From: a virus
Reading direction: 5' to 3' (one strand)
DNA: 35,539 nt
Virus record (IMG/VR): IMGVR_UViG_3300043331_000758
Coordinates: 1 to 35,539 of that record
How positions within the stretch are numbered: the stretch's first letter is position 1; the number at the start of each line of letters is the position of its first letter. Shown in pieces: positions 27,101 to 35,538 of the stretch. The notes beneath the pieces were generated by a model that made no database searches, had not been told where the DNA came from, and saw nothing but the letters and a program-made list of their open reading frames with translations. The translations under genes and the position numbers were made by a program.

Positions 27101-27873
27101 CGGGCGAGCTCCTTATGGGTACGGCGCGCCAGGTCGACCAGGTGCGCCGGATACCTACGGGCCAGGAGGTCCCAGGGCGGGACGATCGGGCCATAGCCCA
27201 GGTTGCTGACGAGGCCCGGGAACGGGGTGATGTTGACGTCAGACTTGAAGTCGACCCGGCAGACATCGTGGGGGTCGTGGAACACCCACGAGGGCGGCGG
27301 CCGGAGGCCGAGCGCCATGCTGCCGTCGATGCCGCGCTGTTTCTCCTCGCCCACCGGGCGGCCGCGCGAATGCTGGAGCGCATTTTCGGGGACGATCCAC
27401 GGGATGACTCCCGTGCGCCCGCGAGCTCGACAGCGGCGGGCCTGTCCGCCGATCAGGTCGACGATCAGGATTTCGCGCCCGGTGACGACCTCAGGGCCGG
27501 GGCGCCAGACGACCGGGCGCCCGGGGGTGGGCTGGGGCTCGGGCGCCTTACGCGCCGGGAGCCGGTCGAACAGGTCGGCGTGCACCCAATCGTCGCTGCC
27601 CAGGGTGACGACGTAGTCAGCACCGTGGCGCATGGCGTACTCGATGCCGTCATTGACCTTGCGGCCCACAAAACGGTTGTCGCGCTCGACGGTGTGGAAC
27701 CCGTGCCCGCGCGCGATGTCCAGGTTGTCGTCGTCAGCGACGACAACGCAATGCGCCTCCAGCCCGCGGGCGGCTAGCTCGGTCACCAGGTGTGCCCGCT
27801 GCGCGAGCGCCAACCGGGTGACAGCGAAACGCCGCCACGCGGGGGAGACTAGCCAGACAGTCGGCGGAGCCAA
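27097..27873 (-). CDS. Glycosyltransferase, GT-A/family 2-like
   Basis: 258 residues from TTG 27873. N-terminal Rossmann-like fold (PTVWLVSPAWRRFAVTRLAL), then a nucleotide-sugar site: HCVVVADDDNLDIARG (Asp47-Asp49), NDGIEYAMRHGADYVVTLGS with Asp94-Asp95 at LGSDDW. The C-terminal part has Trp/Pro-rich acceptor-type segments (VIPWIVPENALQ, SWVFHDPHDVCRVD). It lies between capsid and small virion proteins in the head cluster and is coupled to an acyltransferase, so the acceptor is probably a phage surface protein or a host wall sugar. No acceptor can be read from the sequence. Confidence 0.75.
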   Translation of the reverse strand: MAPPTVWLVSPAWRRFAVTRLALAQRAHLVTELAARGLEAHCVVVADDDNLDIARGHGFHTVERDNRFVGRKVNDGIEYAMRHGADYVVTLGSDDWVHADLFDRLPARKAPEPQPTPGRPVVWRPGPEVVTGREILIVDLIGGQARRCRARGRTGVIPWIVPENALQHSRGRPVGEEKQRGIDGSMALGLRPPPSWVFHDPHDVCRVDFKSDVNITPFPGLVSNLGYGPIVPPWDLLARRYPAHLVDLARRTHKELAR

Positions 27874-27888
27874 CAGCCTGGCGACGGT

Positions 27889-28734
27889 CTACGAGACCGT
27901 GACGCTCGCCATGGCGAGCAGGGTGGGGCGGATGACCTTGCCGCCGTACAGCTGGAGGCCGCGGATGCCGTCTCCAAACTGATTCTCCAGGCGGAGGGCC
28001 TCGACCTCACGGATTTGATCCGCGAAGGTCATTGCCCAGGGGTGCCCGGCGATGACGTGATAGGTCGATGCCGTCGGCTCCGGCACCGTGTTCGACTCGT
28101 AGATGTCGAACCCGGCCGCGCGGCCCACGAAGCCCTCGCGGAGCCCCTCGGCCGATCCCGCGGCGTCGGCCCGGATGAACCGGTCGTCCTTCAGGAGGTC
28201 GGCGTAGACCTCGGGCGGGACGACGACCCAGCGGCCCGGCATGGGACACTTGTCGCGCGACAGCGTCGTGCGGAGCGGGACGAGCAGGTCGTCATACGCC
28301 CGGACGGACGAGCCGTCGATGGCAACCGCGCCCAGGTCGTTCGCACCGCTGTCGGCGGCGGTGACCATGAGGCCCGACACGAAGGTGTCGATTTCGGCCG
28401 CCATGTTGTACGCGGCACCCCGGGACGACTCCTCGACAAAGCCGCCCATTGCCTGGCGCCGGTCGACGTCGTCAACCGTGAAGGCAAAGTAATCGGCCTG
28501 GTCGACAAGCAGCGACTGCTGCGAGTCGGTGAGCAGGGCCCAGGTGATGTTGGTGTTTTTGGTGTATGAGGTAACCGACGGGTCGGTGAACGACGTGATG
28601 CGCACCGTGTCCCCGGCCTGCGCGATGTCGCCCTCATAGTCACGGTTGCACAGGGCACCGTAAATGAGAGCGTCGTGCAGGTTGCCGAGAATTTCCGCCG
28701 CCCAAACCTCAGGCTGGAAATTGCTGATGGCCAT
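27889..28734 (-). CDS. Major capsid protein
   Basis: 281 residues from ATG 28734. NFQPEVWAAEILGNLHDALIYG at the start, DYEGDIAQAGDTVRITSFTDP, QADYFAFTVDDVDRRQAMGGFV, PGRWVVVPPEVYADLLKDDRFI, and SNTVPEPTASTYHVIAGHPWAMTF are blocks of the P22-coat/HK97-fold capsid proteins of actinophages. No separate protease; the upstream scaffold fits assembly without maturation cleavage. Highest expression expected. Confidence 0.92.
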   Translation of the reverse strand: MAISNFQPEVWAAEILGNLHDALIYGALCNRDYEGDIAQAGDTVRITSFTDPSVTSYTKNTNITWALLTDSQQSLLVDQADYFAFTVDDVDRRQAMGGFVEESSRGAAYNMAAEIDTFVSGLMVTAADSGANDLGAVAIDGSSVRAYDDLLVPLRTTLSRDKCPMPGRWVVVPPEVYADLLKDDRFIRADAAGSAEGLREGFVGRAAGFDIYESNTVPEPTASTYHVIAGHPWAMTFADQIREVEALRLENQFGDGIRGLQLYGGKVIRPTLLAMASVTVS

Positions 28735-28754
28735 TTAGGCTGTTTCTCCTCGCG

Positions 28755-29438
28755 TTACTTGCCCCCGGTGAGGAGGGTTTGGAGGCGCCCTTCCTTGCGC
28801 GCCTGCCTAATCTCCGCGGGGGACATTCCCTTTAGCGCCTCCGAGGACAGCTGCTTTACGCCGCCGCCCCTGGCGCCCTGATCGGCCGCGCCCGGATCGG
28901 GCGTTGCCTTGCCGACGAGCTCCGGGTTTTCCGCGAGGAGCGCCTCCAGCGCTTCCGTCACTCCGGTGACCTGGCCGTCGTCGCCAATGGCCACCGCTTC
29001 CGTGTCAATCAGCTTGCGCAGGAGCCCGGGGTTACGAGCTCCCAGCTTCGCGCCCTCCGCGACGACAGCAGCGTCGATGAGCGTGCTGTTCGCGCGCGCA
29101 GTAGCGTCGGCTGCCGCCTGTTCGGCCTTCTCGGCGCGGGCGATAGCCTTATCGAGCTCCGAGCGTTGGGCCTCCTCGACCTCGTCATACGCCGCGGCCT
29201 TGCGCTTTAGCTCGTCGTACCCCTCGTACTTCTTGCGCTCGCGCGCGATCCGGTCCTGGACGATTTTGTCGAGCTCGGCCTGGGTGAACGACCGCGGCTC
29301 GTTGCCGCCGCCCTCGCCCTCGCCGCCCTCAGCCTCTCCGCCCTCGGAGCCGGAGCCGCCGCCCTCGCCCTCGCCGCCGTCCTCGTGGAACAGGCGGGCG
29401 TCGTGCCAGGGGTCGATAACGCGGTGGTGCAGGTGCAT
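28755..29438 (-). CDS. Scaffolding protein
   Basis: 227 residues from ATG 29438. A disordered acidic/Gly-rich N-terminus (EGEGGGSGSEGGEAEGGEGE) is followed by a long charged helix (RIARERKKYEGYDELKRKAA, ELDKAIARAEKAEQAAADAT) and a C-terminal basic helix with AEIRQARKEGRLQTLL that likely docks the capsid. Position directly before the capsid gene is classic. Related to DUF4355-type scaffolds. Confidence 0.85.
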   Translation of the reverse strand: MHLHHRVIDPWHDARLFHEDGGEGEGGGSGSEGGEAEGGEGEGGGNEPRSFTQAELDKIVQDRIARERKKYEGYDELKRKAAAYDEVEEAQRSELDKAIARAEKAEQAAADATARANSTLIDAAVVAEGAKLGARNPGLLRKLIDTEAVAIGDDGQVTGVTEALEALLAENPELVGKATPDPGAADQGARGGGVKQLSSEALKGMSPAEIRQARKEGRLQTLLTGGK

Positions 29439-29483
29439 TAGGGGTGTCCTCCTGTGGGAGTGGTCCGGCGGAGCGTCCGCCGT

Positions 29484-30152
29484 CTACGCGGCCCAGCCGT
29501 CTGCGAGGAGCCGGGGGCCAATCTCGGGGTCGTTGGTGACGCGGACGGCCTCGTCAGGAACGCTGAGGCCTCCGGGGTGCTCACCAATCAGGGGCGCCAC
29601 CGTACAGTGGCAATTCTCGTGGATGGGCATGAGGTCGGCGCGGTAGTAGATGCGCGTCGACGCCGCGCTGCACAGCGGGCAGTTGTGTGACCCGCCCAGC
29701 ACGCGCCGGTAGCCAAACACGCGATCGTCGTCCGCCATCCACTCGCGCGCGGCGTGCGTCTGCGCCAGCTGGAGGTCGGTTCCGGCCAGCTTGGACACGG
29801 ACGCCTGCGCCGAGCTCAGCGCTGTGCTGAATTCGGCGCCGCCCGCCAGCTGGGCGCCCAGGGCACCATACGGGCGGTCGTAGACCTCGGCCGCCGGGAG
29901 CCCGCGCAGGGCCTCGACGGTGAATCGGCCAGCGGGTAGCCCCTTGGGGTCACCGCCGACCTTCAGCGCCATGTAGGCGTCGACGAGCTCGACGGTACGG
30001 GCCTGCCCGGCGTGGACGACCTGGAGCGCTGCCTCGATGGCCGCGTCGCGGTTGTGCCGCTCGCGCATCCAGGCGCGCACCGTGGCGCCCTGGACGATCC
30101 CCGCCAGCTTCAGGCGCTGACCGCGGAATGCGGCGTCCAGGCGGGCGCTCAT
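29484..30152 (-). CDS. MuF-like minor head protein
   Basis: 222 residues from ATG 30152. Helical N-terminal two-thirds, then a C-terminal MuF-type zinc segment: CPLCSAASTRIYYR followed by MPIHENCHCTVAPL. MuF/gp7-like proteins bind the portal inside the head and are sometimes fused to toxins; none is seen here. It follows the portal with a 70-base gap containing a GGAGGGGGG ribosome binding site. Confidence 0.85.
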   Translation of the reverse strand: MSARLDAAFRGQRLKLAGIVQGATVRAWMRERHNRDAAIEAALQVVHAGQARTVELVDAYMALKVGGDPKGLPAGRFTVEALRGLPAAEVYDRPYGALGAQLAGGAEFSTALSSAQASVSKLAGTDLQLAQTHAAREWMADDDRVFGYRRVLGGSHNCPLCSAASTRIYYRADLMPIHENCHCTVAPLIGEHPGGLSVPDEAVRVTNDPEIGPRLLADGWAA

Positions 30153-30222
30153 TTAGGTGCCCCCCTCCGCAACGCGGGTTCTGCTGACGCCCCGTGGGGC
30201 CGCATAAAGGGGGCCCGTAGCG

Positions 30223-31689
30223 TCACGCCGATTCAGGCGCGGGTGGCTCCTCGGGCTCCTGCTCCTCCGGGGGAGCGGGCGCGTTCAGCGCGCGCACGAG
30301 CTCGTCCCGGGCGAACATGGACAGGAAACGCGCAATCTGAGTCTGGCTGTAGCCCAGGTCCTCCAGCGCGGCCTCGTGGGGGATGAGCCCGGCACCGAAT
30401 TTCTTGATAACGGCGTCCGTGAGCTCGCCCTCCGTCTGCGTCTCGGGGTCGGCCCAAACGATTTCGGAGTCGACCGGCGTATCCTCGGCGCCAGCGAAGC
30501 GACGCGCCAGGCGGAGCGCCTCCTCCAGGCCCTCACCGAACGGGCGGTGCTTGCGACGCACCTTGGCGACGAGCCCCGACTCCGCCGAGCGGATGGCGTC
30601 ACCCGACGGTGACTGGCCCTCCTGAATCAGGTAGTGCCGTGGCGTCCGCGTCGTGACAGCAATATGCAGGACCTTTTGCTCAATGGCCCTGATGTAGCCG
30701 TCCAGGTCGGTGGCGCTGAATTCACCGAATTTGACCTCCGGGTCCTCGGCCTGCCACAGCTTGTCGATGGCGACGTCGAAGGGCTCGACCGGCCGACCGT
30801 CGCTGTCCTCCATGATGCGGAGGCCGACGGCCCAGCGCTGCCGGTGGGCACCGAAATAGCCCGCGAGCGCGAGCAGGAACAGGAACCCGTTTATGGAGGC
30901 CTGAACGCGGTATACGTCCGCGAGCTCCGACTCCCCCTCCATCAGGATGCGGGGGCGGTTGCGGAGCGGGATGATGGGCACGACACCCAGCGGGTTGGCC
31001 ACGAAGTCGTTGCCATCGTCGAGCGGGACCCAGCGCACGGTCGACCCGGCGCTGTGGCCGGGGTTGGGCGTCGTATCCTCGTGCGGCCAGGTCGTCGCGG
31101 GCCTGATGCCCGCGCTCGGGGCGGCGGCGCGAAACTTGTAAATGCCCTCGGGGAGGTAGACGTTCGCGCGGCGCTCGCCCGTCCACTCGTCGTCCCACAG
31201 CTTCAGGGCGGCGGCGCGGCGGCGGAAGTTGCTACCGGCCTCATACGCCACGATCGTCTGGAGCGGGTCCTCGACAGCGATTGTGGGGTACTCGTCGCCC
31301 GCCCACACCGACAGGTAGGACACGCCCTTTATGAGCGCCTCCAGAAACGCGGCCTGTGACTCCTGGTCCATGCTGTTGGCCTGCCAAATGTCCCAGGTGG
31401 CCTTATCGGAAGTCGCGTCCGAGCTCGCGCTCAGCCGGAACCCGTCGACGCGCATGCGCTCCTCCGTCGCGTCGACGACCAGGCGCATGAAGTTGCTCCG
31501 GGAGTCGTCGAGCAGCTGGCGGAATTCGCTGCGCATTTTCGCGTTGTGGGCCTCGGTAACGAAGGGCAGCGGGTGGTCGCCCGAGTAGTAGTCGGACATC
31601 AGCTGCATTCGCTCCTGGCGAGCGAACAGCTGCGCCGACATACGGCGGAGCCACCACTCGGGGGAGCCGGGGCGGGCGGATTCGGCCAT
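30223..31689 (-). CDS. Portal protein
   Basis: 488 residues from ATG 31689 (sharing a base with the terminase stop). Start SPEWWLRRMSAQLFARQERM; DYYSGDHPLPFVTEAHN, SNFMRLVVDATEERM, LEDLGYSQTQIARFLSMF are SPP1 gp6/phage portal family blocks; the clip-stem-wing region lies in about 200-420. A twelve-fold ring at one capsid vertex for DNA entry and exit. Length typical. Confidence 0.93.
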   Translation of the reverse strand: MAESARPGSPEWWLRRMSAQLFARQERMQLMSDYYSGDHPLPFVTEAHNAKMRSEFRQLLDDSRSNFMRLVVDATEERMRVDGFRLSASSDATSDKATWDIWQANSMDQESQAAFLEALIKGVSYLSVWAGDEYPTIAVEDPLQTIVAYEAGSNFRRRAAALKLWDDEWTGERRANVYLPEGIYKFRAAAPSAGIRPATTWPHEDTTPNPGHSAGSTVRWVPLDDGNDFVANPLGVVPIIPLRNRPRILMEGESELADVYRVQASINGFLFLLALAGYFGAHRQRWAVGLRIMEDSDGRPVEPFDVAIDKLWQAEDPEVKFGEFSATDLDGYIRAIEQKVLHIAVTTRTPRHYLIQEGQSPSGDAIRSAESGLVAKVRRKHRPFGEGLEEALRLARRFAGAEDTPVDSEIVWADPETQTEGELTDAVIKKFGAGLIPHEAALEDLGYSQTQIARFLSMFARDELVRALNAPAPPEEQEPEEPPAPESA

Positions 31690-33284
31690 TAGTGGAACCC
31701 AGCGACGCGGCCGGGGCGCTTCGGTTTGGCGTCGGCCGCGACGGCGTCTCCGCGGGCCTCGTATGCCAGCACAGCCGCCATCGCCGCGTCAATCTTGCGC
31801 GGGGAGTCGTGCCGATCCTTGCTGAGGGTGAACATCTGACGATGCTCGTCGTCGTAGACCGACAGCTTGCGCCTCCTCGCGTTTTTCAGGTGTCTGGCGA
31901 ATGTCTCGTCGCCCGAATGGGTTGCGTCGCCCGCCGTCAGCGCGTCGGTGTACCGGCGCACCGCCCACGCAATCTGCCGGGGGCGGTTTGTGTGCCAGGG
32001 CAGCACGCGCTTGGAGCTCCAGCGCCCCTGCCAGCGGTCGACCAAGTGGTCGATCCATTGGGGGTCGCAGTAGACGCGCCAGACGCTGTAACGGTCGAAG
32101 GCCTCGACCATCGCGCCGTCGACATCGTCCGCCGGGTGCTCGTAAGCGTCGGGGGCGTGCTCGGGGCGCTCCCAAATGCCGATCGGCCATTGGTGGCCGG
32201 TTTCGACCTCCGTGGCCACGATGGCCAGGGCGTCAGCGAAGCGGGCCCCGTCAACTCCGATGACCACTAGGGCACCGTCGGGGACAACGCGCTCCGCCGC
32301 GCGCGCGTCGACGAGCTCGGGCGCGAATGCCGCGTCCTCCCCCGCCTGCTTGTGGTTCAGAAAAAATCGCTCAGCCTGGGCGGCCTCGCCGCGGGCCAGC
32401 AGGGCCTCGATTTCGGCGTCGATGCGGTCGGGGTCGACCCACCACGAGTCACCGTAGACCTTGCGCATGGCGCGGCGCCGCTCCTGCTTGTTGCGGATGC
32501 TGCCGCCGCCGGGCTCGACGTCGTCGAGCAATACGCCGGGCTCCCCCGACTCGGACGTGCGCTGGGCCACGCTGTCCTCGCGCGGGTCCCAGGCGTTGGT
32601 CGTCTCCAGGAAGCGCCCGCCCATGCCCGCCAGGTTTCGACGCTGTGTGTCGGCCAGGCGCAGGCCGCCGTTAGCCGCCACCCAGCTGTGGGTTTCGTCC
32701 TGGGGCGCGAACGTCAGCCGCTGACCCAGGCGCGAGCGGGCCGCGGCCGTCACGGGCTCGATGACGCCGCCGCTGGGCAGGTTGATTCGGGTTAGCCCGG
32801 TATCCCAGGCGGCCCCGCCGACGGTGCCGCGCTCGATCATCGGGAGCAGCGAGCGCCAAACGTTGTCGGTCTGATCCTCGGACGCGGCCGTAACCTGAAT
32901 CCAGGGCGTGGCCCACGGCTTGCCTACCGGCTGGCCCTGGGCGTCCCAGCCGTCGGGGAGCACCGGACCCTCGGCCTCGGCGCAAATGATCGACGACAGG
33001 AATGGGCCTTTGCCCCATTTCTGAGGGCGGACAAGCTGCCCGCCGCGGCCGTAGTAGAAACGGCCGCTGTCCGGCCGTACCCGGTAATACCGGAGCAGGA
33101 ACCGGAGCATTTCGTCCGTGAGGAGGTAGGGCTCGCCCGCGTGCTCACCGTCGGGGATGACGCATCGAGCCTCGATCCACTCGGCTACGTCGTAGCCAAG
33201 CGTGGGAAACACGCGGCACGCCGGGCAGCGCCCGTCCTCGTTCCAGGCGTCACCGTTGCACTCGCGGCACCGCGGCGCCGCCAC
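31689..33284 (-). CDS. Terminase large subunit with N-terminal zinc ribbon
   Basis: 531 residues from GTG 33284. Two CxxC pairs (Cys6, Cys9, Cys20, Cys23) precede the motor. ATPase: unusual Walker A VRPQKWGKG (about 85-92, Gly in place of Ser/Thr) and Walker B/catalytic Glu197 in LTFAPQDETH. Nuclease: Asp345 in VIGVDG, Asp407 in YCDPQWID and Asp499 in RKIDAAM, an RNase H-like metal site. It packages DNA into the portal and cuts it. Terminase-type proteins of actinophages often have such variant P-loops. Confidence 0.92.
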   Translation of the reverse strand: MAAPRCRECNGDAWNEDGRCPACRVFPTLGYDVAEWIEARCVIPDGEHAGEPYLLTDEMLRFLLRYYRVRPDSGRFYYGRGGQLVRPQKWGKGPFLSSIICAEAEGPVLPDGWDAQGQPVGKPWATPWIQVTAASEDQTDNVWRSLLPMIERGTVGGAAWDTGLTRINLPSGGVIEPVTAAARSRLGQRLTFAPQDETHSWVAANGGLRLADTQRRNLAGMGGRFLETTNAWDPREDSVAQRTSESGEPGVLLDDVEPGGGSIRNKQERRRAMRKVYGDSWWVDPDRIDAEIEALLARGEAAQAERFFLNHKQAGEDAAFAPELVDARAAERVVPDGALVVIGVDGARFADALAIVATEVETGHQWPIGIWERPEHAPDAYEHPADDVDGAMVEAFDRYSVWRVYCDPQWIDHLVDRWQGRWSSKRVLPWHTNRPRQIAWAVRRYTDALTAGDATHSGDETFARHLKNARRRKLSVYDDEHRQMFTLSKDRHDSPRKIDAAMAAVLAYEARGDAVAADAKPKRPGRVAGFH

Positions 33285-33287
33285 GGT

Positions 33288-33686
33288 CTAGACCGCGCGG
33301 AGTCGCGCGGGTCGGGGAGCCGGGGCGGGCGCGGCCTCGTCCGCGGGGGCCTCGACGACGCGCCAGCGGTTGTCGCGCTTGCCCTTTTGCGTCAGTCCCA
33401 GGCTGTCCATCCGCAGCCGGATTTCGCTGGCGTGGGCCGCCGGGTTAGAGGCGTGCAGGCGCAGGGTGTCGAACGCGAAAGCGCGATCGGACGAGGTCCA
33501 CAGCGCCGTCACCGGGTCGGCGCGCCAGCCCTCGTACATTTCGACCGACGCGGCCGGGAAGGGGTGCTCCTCGGGGAGCTCCGGCAGGACCGGGTCAGCC
33601 AGCGGCGCCAGGTCGACCCACTCGCCCCGCGTGGGGGCGTTGCGGCGTCGTCGGTTGGTGCTGGGTGCTGGGCCGTGCCCGGCCAT
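33288..33686 (-). CDS. Terminase small subunit-like protein
   Basis: 132 residues from ATG 33686 with CGGAGG upstream. The Arg-rich start (GHGPAPSTNRRRRN) and compact body (WVDLAPLADPVLPELPEEHP, YEGWRADPVTALWTSSDRAF, LRMDSLGLTQKGKRDNRWR) match small terminase-like proteins beside TerL in actinophages. It recognises the packaging site and regulates TerL. A 186-bp gap upstream could contain the cos/pac site. Confidence 0.75.
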   Translation of the reverse strand: MAGHGPAPSTNRRRRNAPTRGEWVDLAPLADPVLPELPEEHPFPAASVEMYEGWRADPVTALWTSSDRAFAFDTLRLHASNPAAHASEIRLRMDSLGLTQKGKRDNRWRVVEAPADEAAPAPAPRPARLRAV

Positions 33687-33872
33687 GGTGTCCTCCGTCG
33701 GAGTGGTCCGCCTTGCGGCGTGGGTTGGGGTGGGGGCGGCCGGGAGCTACCCATACGCCGCCCCGCCCTGGGTGTGATTGCCGAGCCCGGGCCGCGGCCG
33801 CGGTTGTCCGAGCTCGGGGTGGGAGGTCCGCCGCCCACCACGGCAGCCGCGGCAGCCAGCCGCGGCAGTTAC
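33687..33872. other. Non-coding gap before the small terminase gene
   Basis: 186 bp without a credible gene. It is very GC-rich, has GCCGCGGCAG repeated twice close together (about 33845-33870) with a partial inverted copy, and two CGG-rich palindromic stretches near 33793-33802. Lying directly before the terminase genes, it is a plausible place for a packaging (cos/pac) site, but nothing in the sequence proves it. Confidence 0.3.
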
Positions 33873-34724
33873 TCAGTCGGCGTCGAAGCCGATTACGATG
33901 TCCGCCCCCGGCTGGGCGAGCGCCTCCAGGTCCCCGGCCTCGGTGTGGTCCTCGACACCGGCCAGGAAGTGGAAACCCTGCTCGCGCAGGAAGCGGTGAA
34001 TCTCGTGCGGCGGGCAGAAAAAGCCGATATGCGTGACCGCGTCGGCATTGAACATCGTGCCGTTCACGCGGATGCGCGAAGGCACGCCCATGAGCTCCAA
34101 GGTCTCGCCCAGGAACACGGCCCCGCCGCTGTTGCCGAAAATGGACGGCGCGCTCGTCTGCCAGTAGGGGAAGTAGTCGATCTGGACGTCCTTACCCGTG
34201 AGCATGCCGTGGGTGGGGAATGGCGGCTGACCCATCCCGCAGCCGACGACGTACAGGGCGTCGAAAATATGGACGTCCTTGGCCTTCTCGCGCGGCAGCA
34301 GCTGGGCCACGTGGTCGAATCGCTGATTGGTGCGCAGGCGGAGCAGCGCCAGGTCGCGCTTTTCGTGGTACGCCATGATTTCGGCGTCGGCCGTCGTCCG
34401 CGCGGTGATGGTCGACCGATTCTTGTAGCTGAAGGCCTCGATCTGTACGAGCTCGCGGTAGTCGCGCGTGACGTCCTTGCCCTGGGTCGGGTCGTACTTC
34501 TTTTCGACCCGGATGGCGTCGCTGATGACGTGGTGATTCGTCAGCGCGTAGGTGCTGAACCCGAGCTCACCGTCCTCGTCGGGCTCGGTGCGCTCCTGAC
34601 AGTAGATGATCGTGCCGGAGCCCGTCGCGCGCCCTGACTTCACCCGGATGGTCGGGTATAGGCAGCGCTGGTGGAGGAGCGTGTTTTCAGCGTCCCAGGC
34701 TGCGGGGTCCACAACGGGGCTCAC
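33873..34724 (-). CDS. Trypsin-like serine protease
   Basis: 283 residues from GTG 34724 (coupled by GTGA to the preceding small gene). Chymotrypsin fold with all three catalytic residues: His65 in YALTNHHVI, Asp124 in EKRDLALLRL, and Ser199 in IFGNSGGAVF. Two insertions (residues 42-56 and 75-110) are acidic or basic. No signal peptide or PDZ domain. Trypsin-like proteases are unusual in tailed phages; cleaving a capsid or tail protein, or a host defence or regulatory protein, are both possible. Its place next to the terminase genes does not decide. Confidence 0.88.
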   Translation of the reverse strand: MSPVVDPAAWDAENTLLHQRCLYPTIRVKSGRATGSGTIIYCQERTEPDEDGELGFSTYALTNHHVISDAIRVEKKYDPTQGKDVTRDYRELVQIEAFSYKNRSTITARTTADAEIMAYHEKRDLALLRLRTNQRFDHVAQLLPREKAKDVHIFDALYVVGCGMGQPPFPTHGMLTGKDVQIDYFPYWQTSAPSIFGNSGGAVFLGETLELMGVPSRIRVNGTMFNADAVTHIGFFCPPHEIHRFLREQGFHFLAGVEDHTEAGDLEALAQPGADIVIGFDAD

Positions 34725-34921
34725 CAGGTCCTCCTCACCGTGTAGTGGGGGTCGAGGTCGAAGCGGCCGGGGCCCGCGGGGACGACGTCCGACTGACGCT
34801 CACCGATGGGGGACGGCTCCAGGCGGATGATCCAGCCGCCATCGGTCACAGTCACGGAAACGCCGCGCGTGAGCACCTGCTCGGCGGCGGCGGCCAGGGC
34901 GGAAACGAGCGGGTCGTTCAT
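34721..34921 (-). CDS. Small hypothetical protein (66 aa)
   Basis: 66 residues from ATG 34921. A helical start (DPLVSALAAAAEQVLTRG) is followed by strands (VSVTVTDGGWIIRLEPSP). The end overlaps the protease start, so the two are probably translated together; it might be a protease partner or inhibitor, but this is speculation. No family is recognised. Confidence 0.5.
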   Translation of the reverse strand: MNDPLVSALAAAAEQVLTRGVSVTVTDGGWIIRLEPSPIGERQSDVVPAGPGRFDLDPHYTVRRTW

Positions 34922-35091
34922 GGTCGTGCCTCCTCGTCGTGCTGGTCGCTGATCCGATTGAGCTCGGCTAGGAGCTCGGCCATCGTGCGGTCGACGTGGT
35001 CACGGAGCAGCACGAGCCCGCGCTCCAGGCGGGCTATTCGGGCCTCGTGCGTGAGCTCGGCGGGGTGCCGGGGGCTCGTATCAGGCGCCAC
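34918..35091 (-). CDS. Small helical hypothetical protein (57 aa)
   Basis: 57 residues from GTG 35091, preferred because a GAGG lies about nine bases upstream; an in-frame GTG at 35118 would give 66 residues. The second half is a coiled-coil-like helix (RIARLERGLVLLRDHVDRTM). ATGA overlap with the next gene. Function unknown. Confidence 0.45.
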   Translation of the reverse strand: MAPDTSPRHPAELTHEARIARLERGLVLLRDHVDRTMAELLAELNRISDQHDEEARP

Positions 35092-35187
35092 AGCGGGGCG
35101 CCTCAGTCTCGTACACACCCGTAGCGACTGACCACCGCGGGCCTAGGCCACCCCGGCTAGTGGTCCTACCCCACCCCCTGGGCGCCG

Positions 35188-35538
35188 TCATCGGCTGCCT
35201 GGCTGGGTGGGCGTGGCGCTGGCGCGAGCTCGCTGCGCTTCCGCCGCTGTCTTGCGGCGGTGGCAGGGCTCCGGGTGTATCGGCCGCATGTTGTCCTCGT
35301 GGTCGGCGCCGCCCTCAGCTAGCGGGACGACGTGGTCGGCCACGGTTGCGCCAGGCTGGCAGCAGACGTGGCACACACCGTCGTGCCGACGGAGCACGCG
35401 CCGAGCCCGAGCCTGCCGGGCCCAGCCGCTGACCCCGGTACTCCGGGTGCGATCCCTCCCGGGCCATGCTCGGGTGTGGGTGGTGCAGTACGATCCTCGG
35501 TCGGTGAGCTCGGGGCAGCCGGGCTCAGCGCAAACCTT
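35188..35538 (-). CDS. HNH endonuclease (5' end beyond the window)
   Basis: The frame is open from TGA 35188 to the right edge, giving 116 residues; the start lies outside. Seen: a zinc-binding N-terminal segment KVCAEPGCPELTDRGSYC, then a second CHVCCQPG and the HNH core VADHVVPLAEGGADHEDNM with HPEPCHRRK. Together with TerS and TerL downstream it matches the HNH gene found next to terminases of cos phages, where it nicks or cuts concatemers with TerL. A GTG at 35397 would cut the domain, so it is not the start. Confidence 0.85.
   Translation of the reverse strand, partial: KVCAEPGCPELTDRGSYCTTHTRAWPGRDRTRSTGVSGWARQARARRVLRRHDGVCHVCCQPGATVADHVVPLAEGGADHEDNMRPIHPEPCHRRKTAAEAQRARASATPTQPGSR

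Noticed and set aside
33141-34637. A 498-codon open frame on the plus strand
   Set aside because: It is antisense to protease, small terminase and the start of the large terminase, which have clear motifs.
35188-35397. HNH gene starting at the internal GTG 35397
   Set aside because: The frame continues upstream to the edge with a typical zinc-binding HNH N-terminus, so this GTG is internal.
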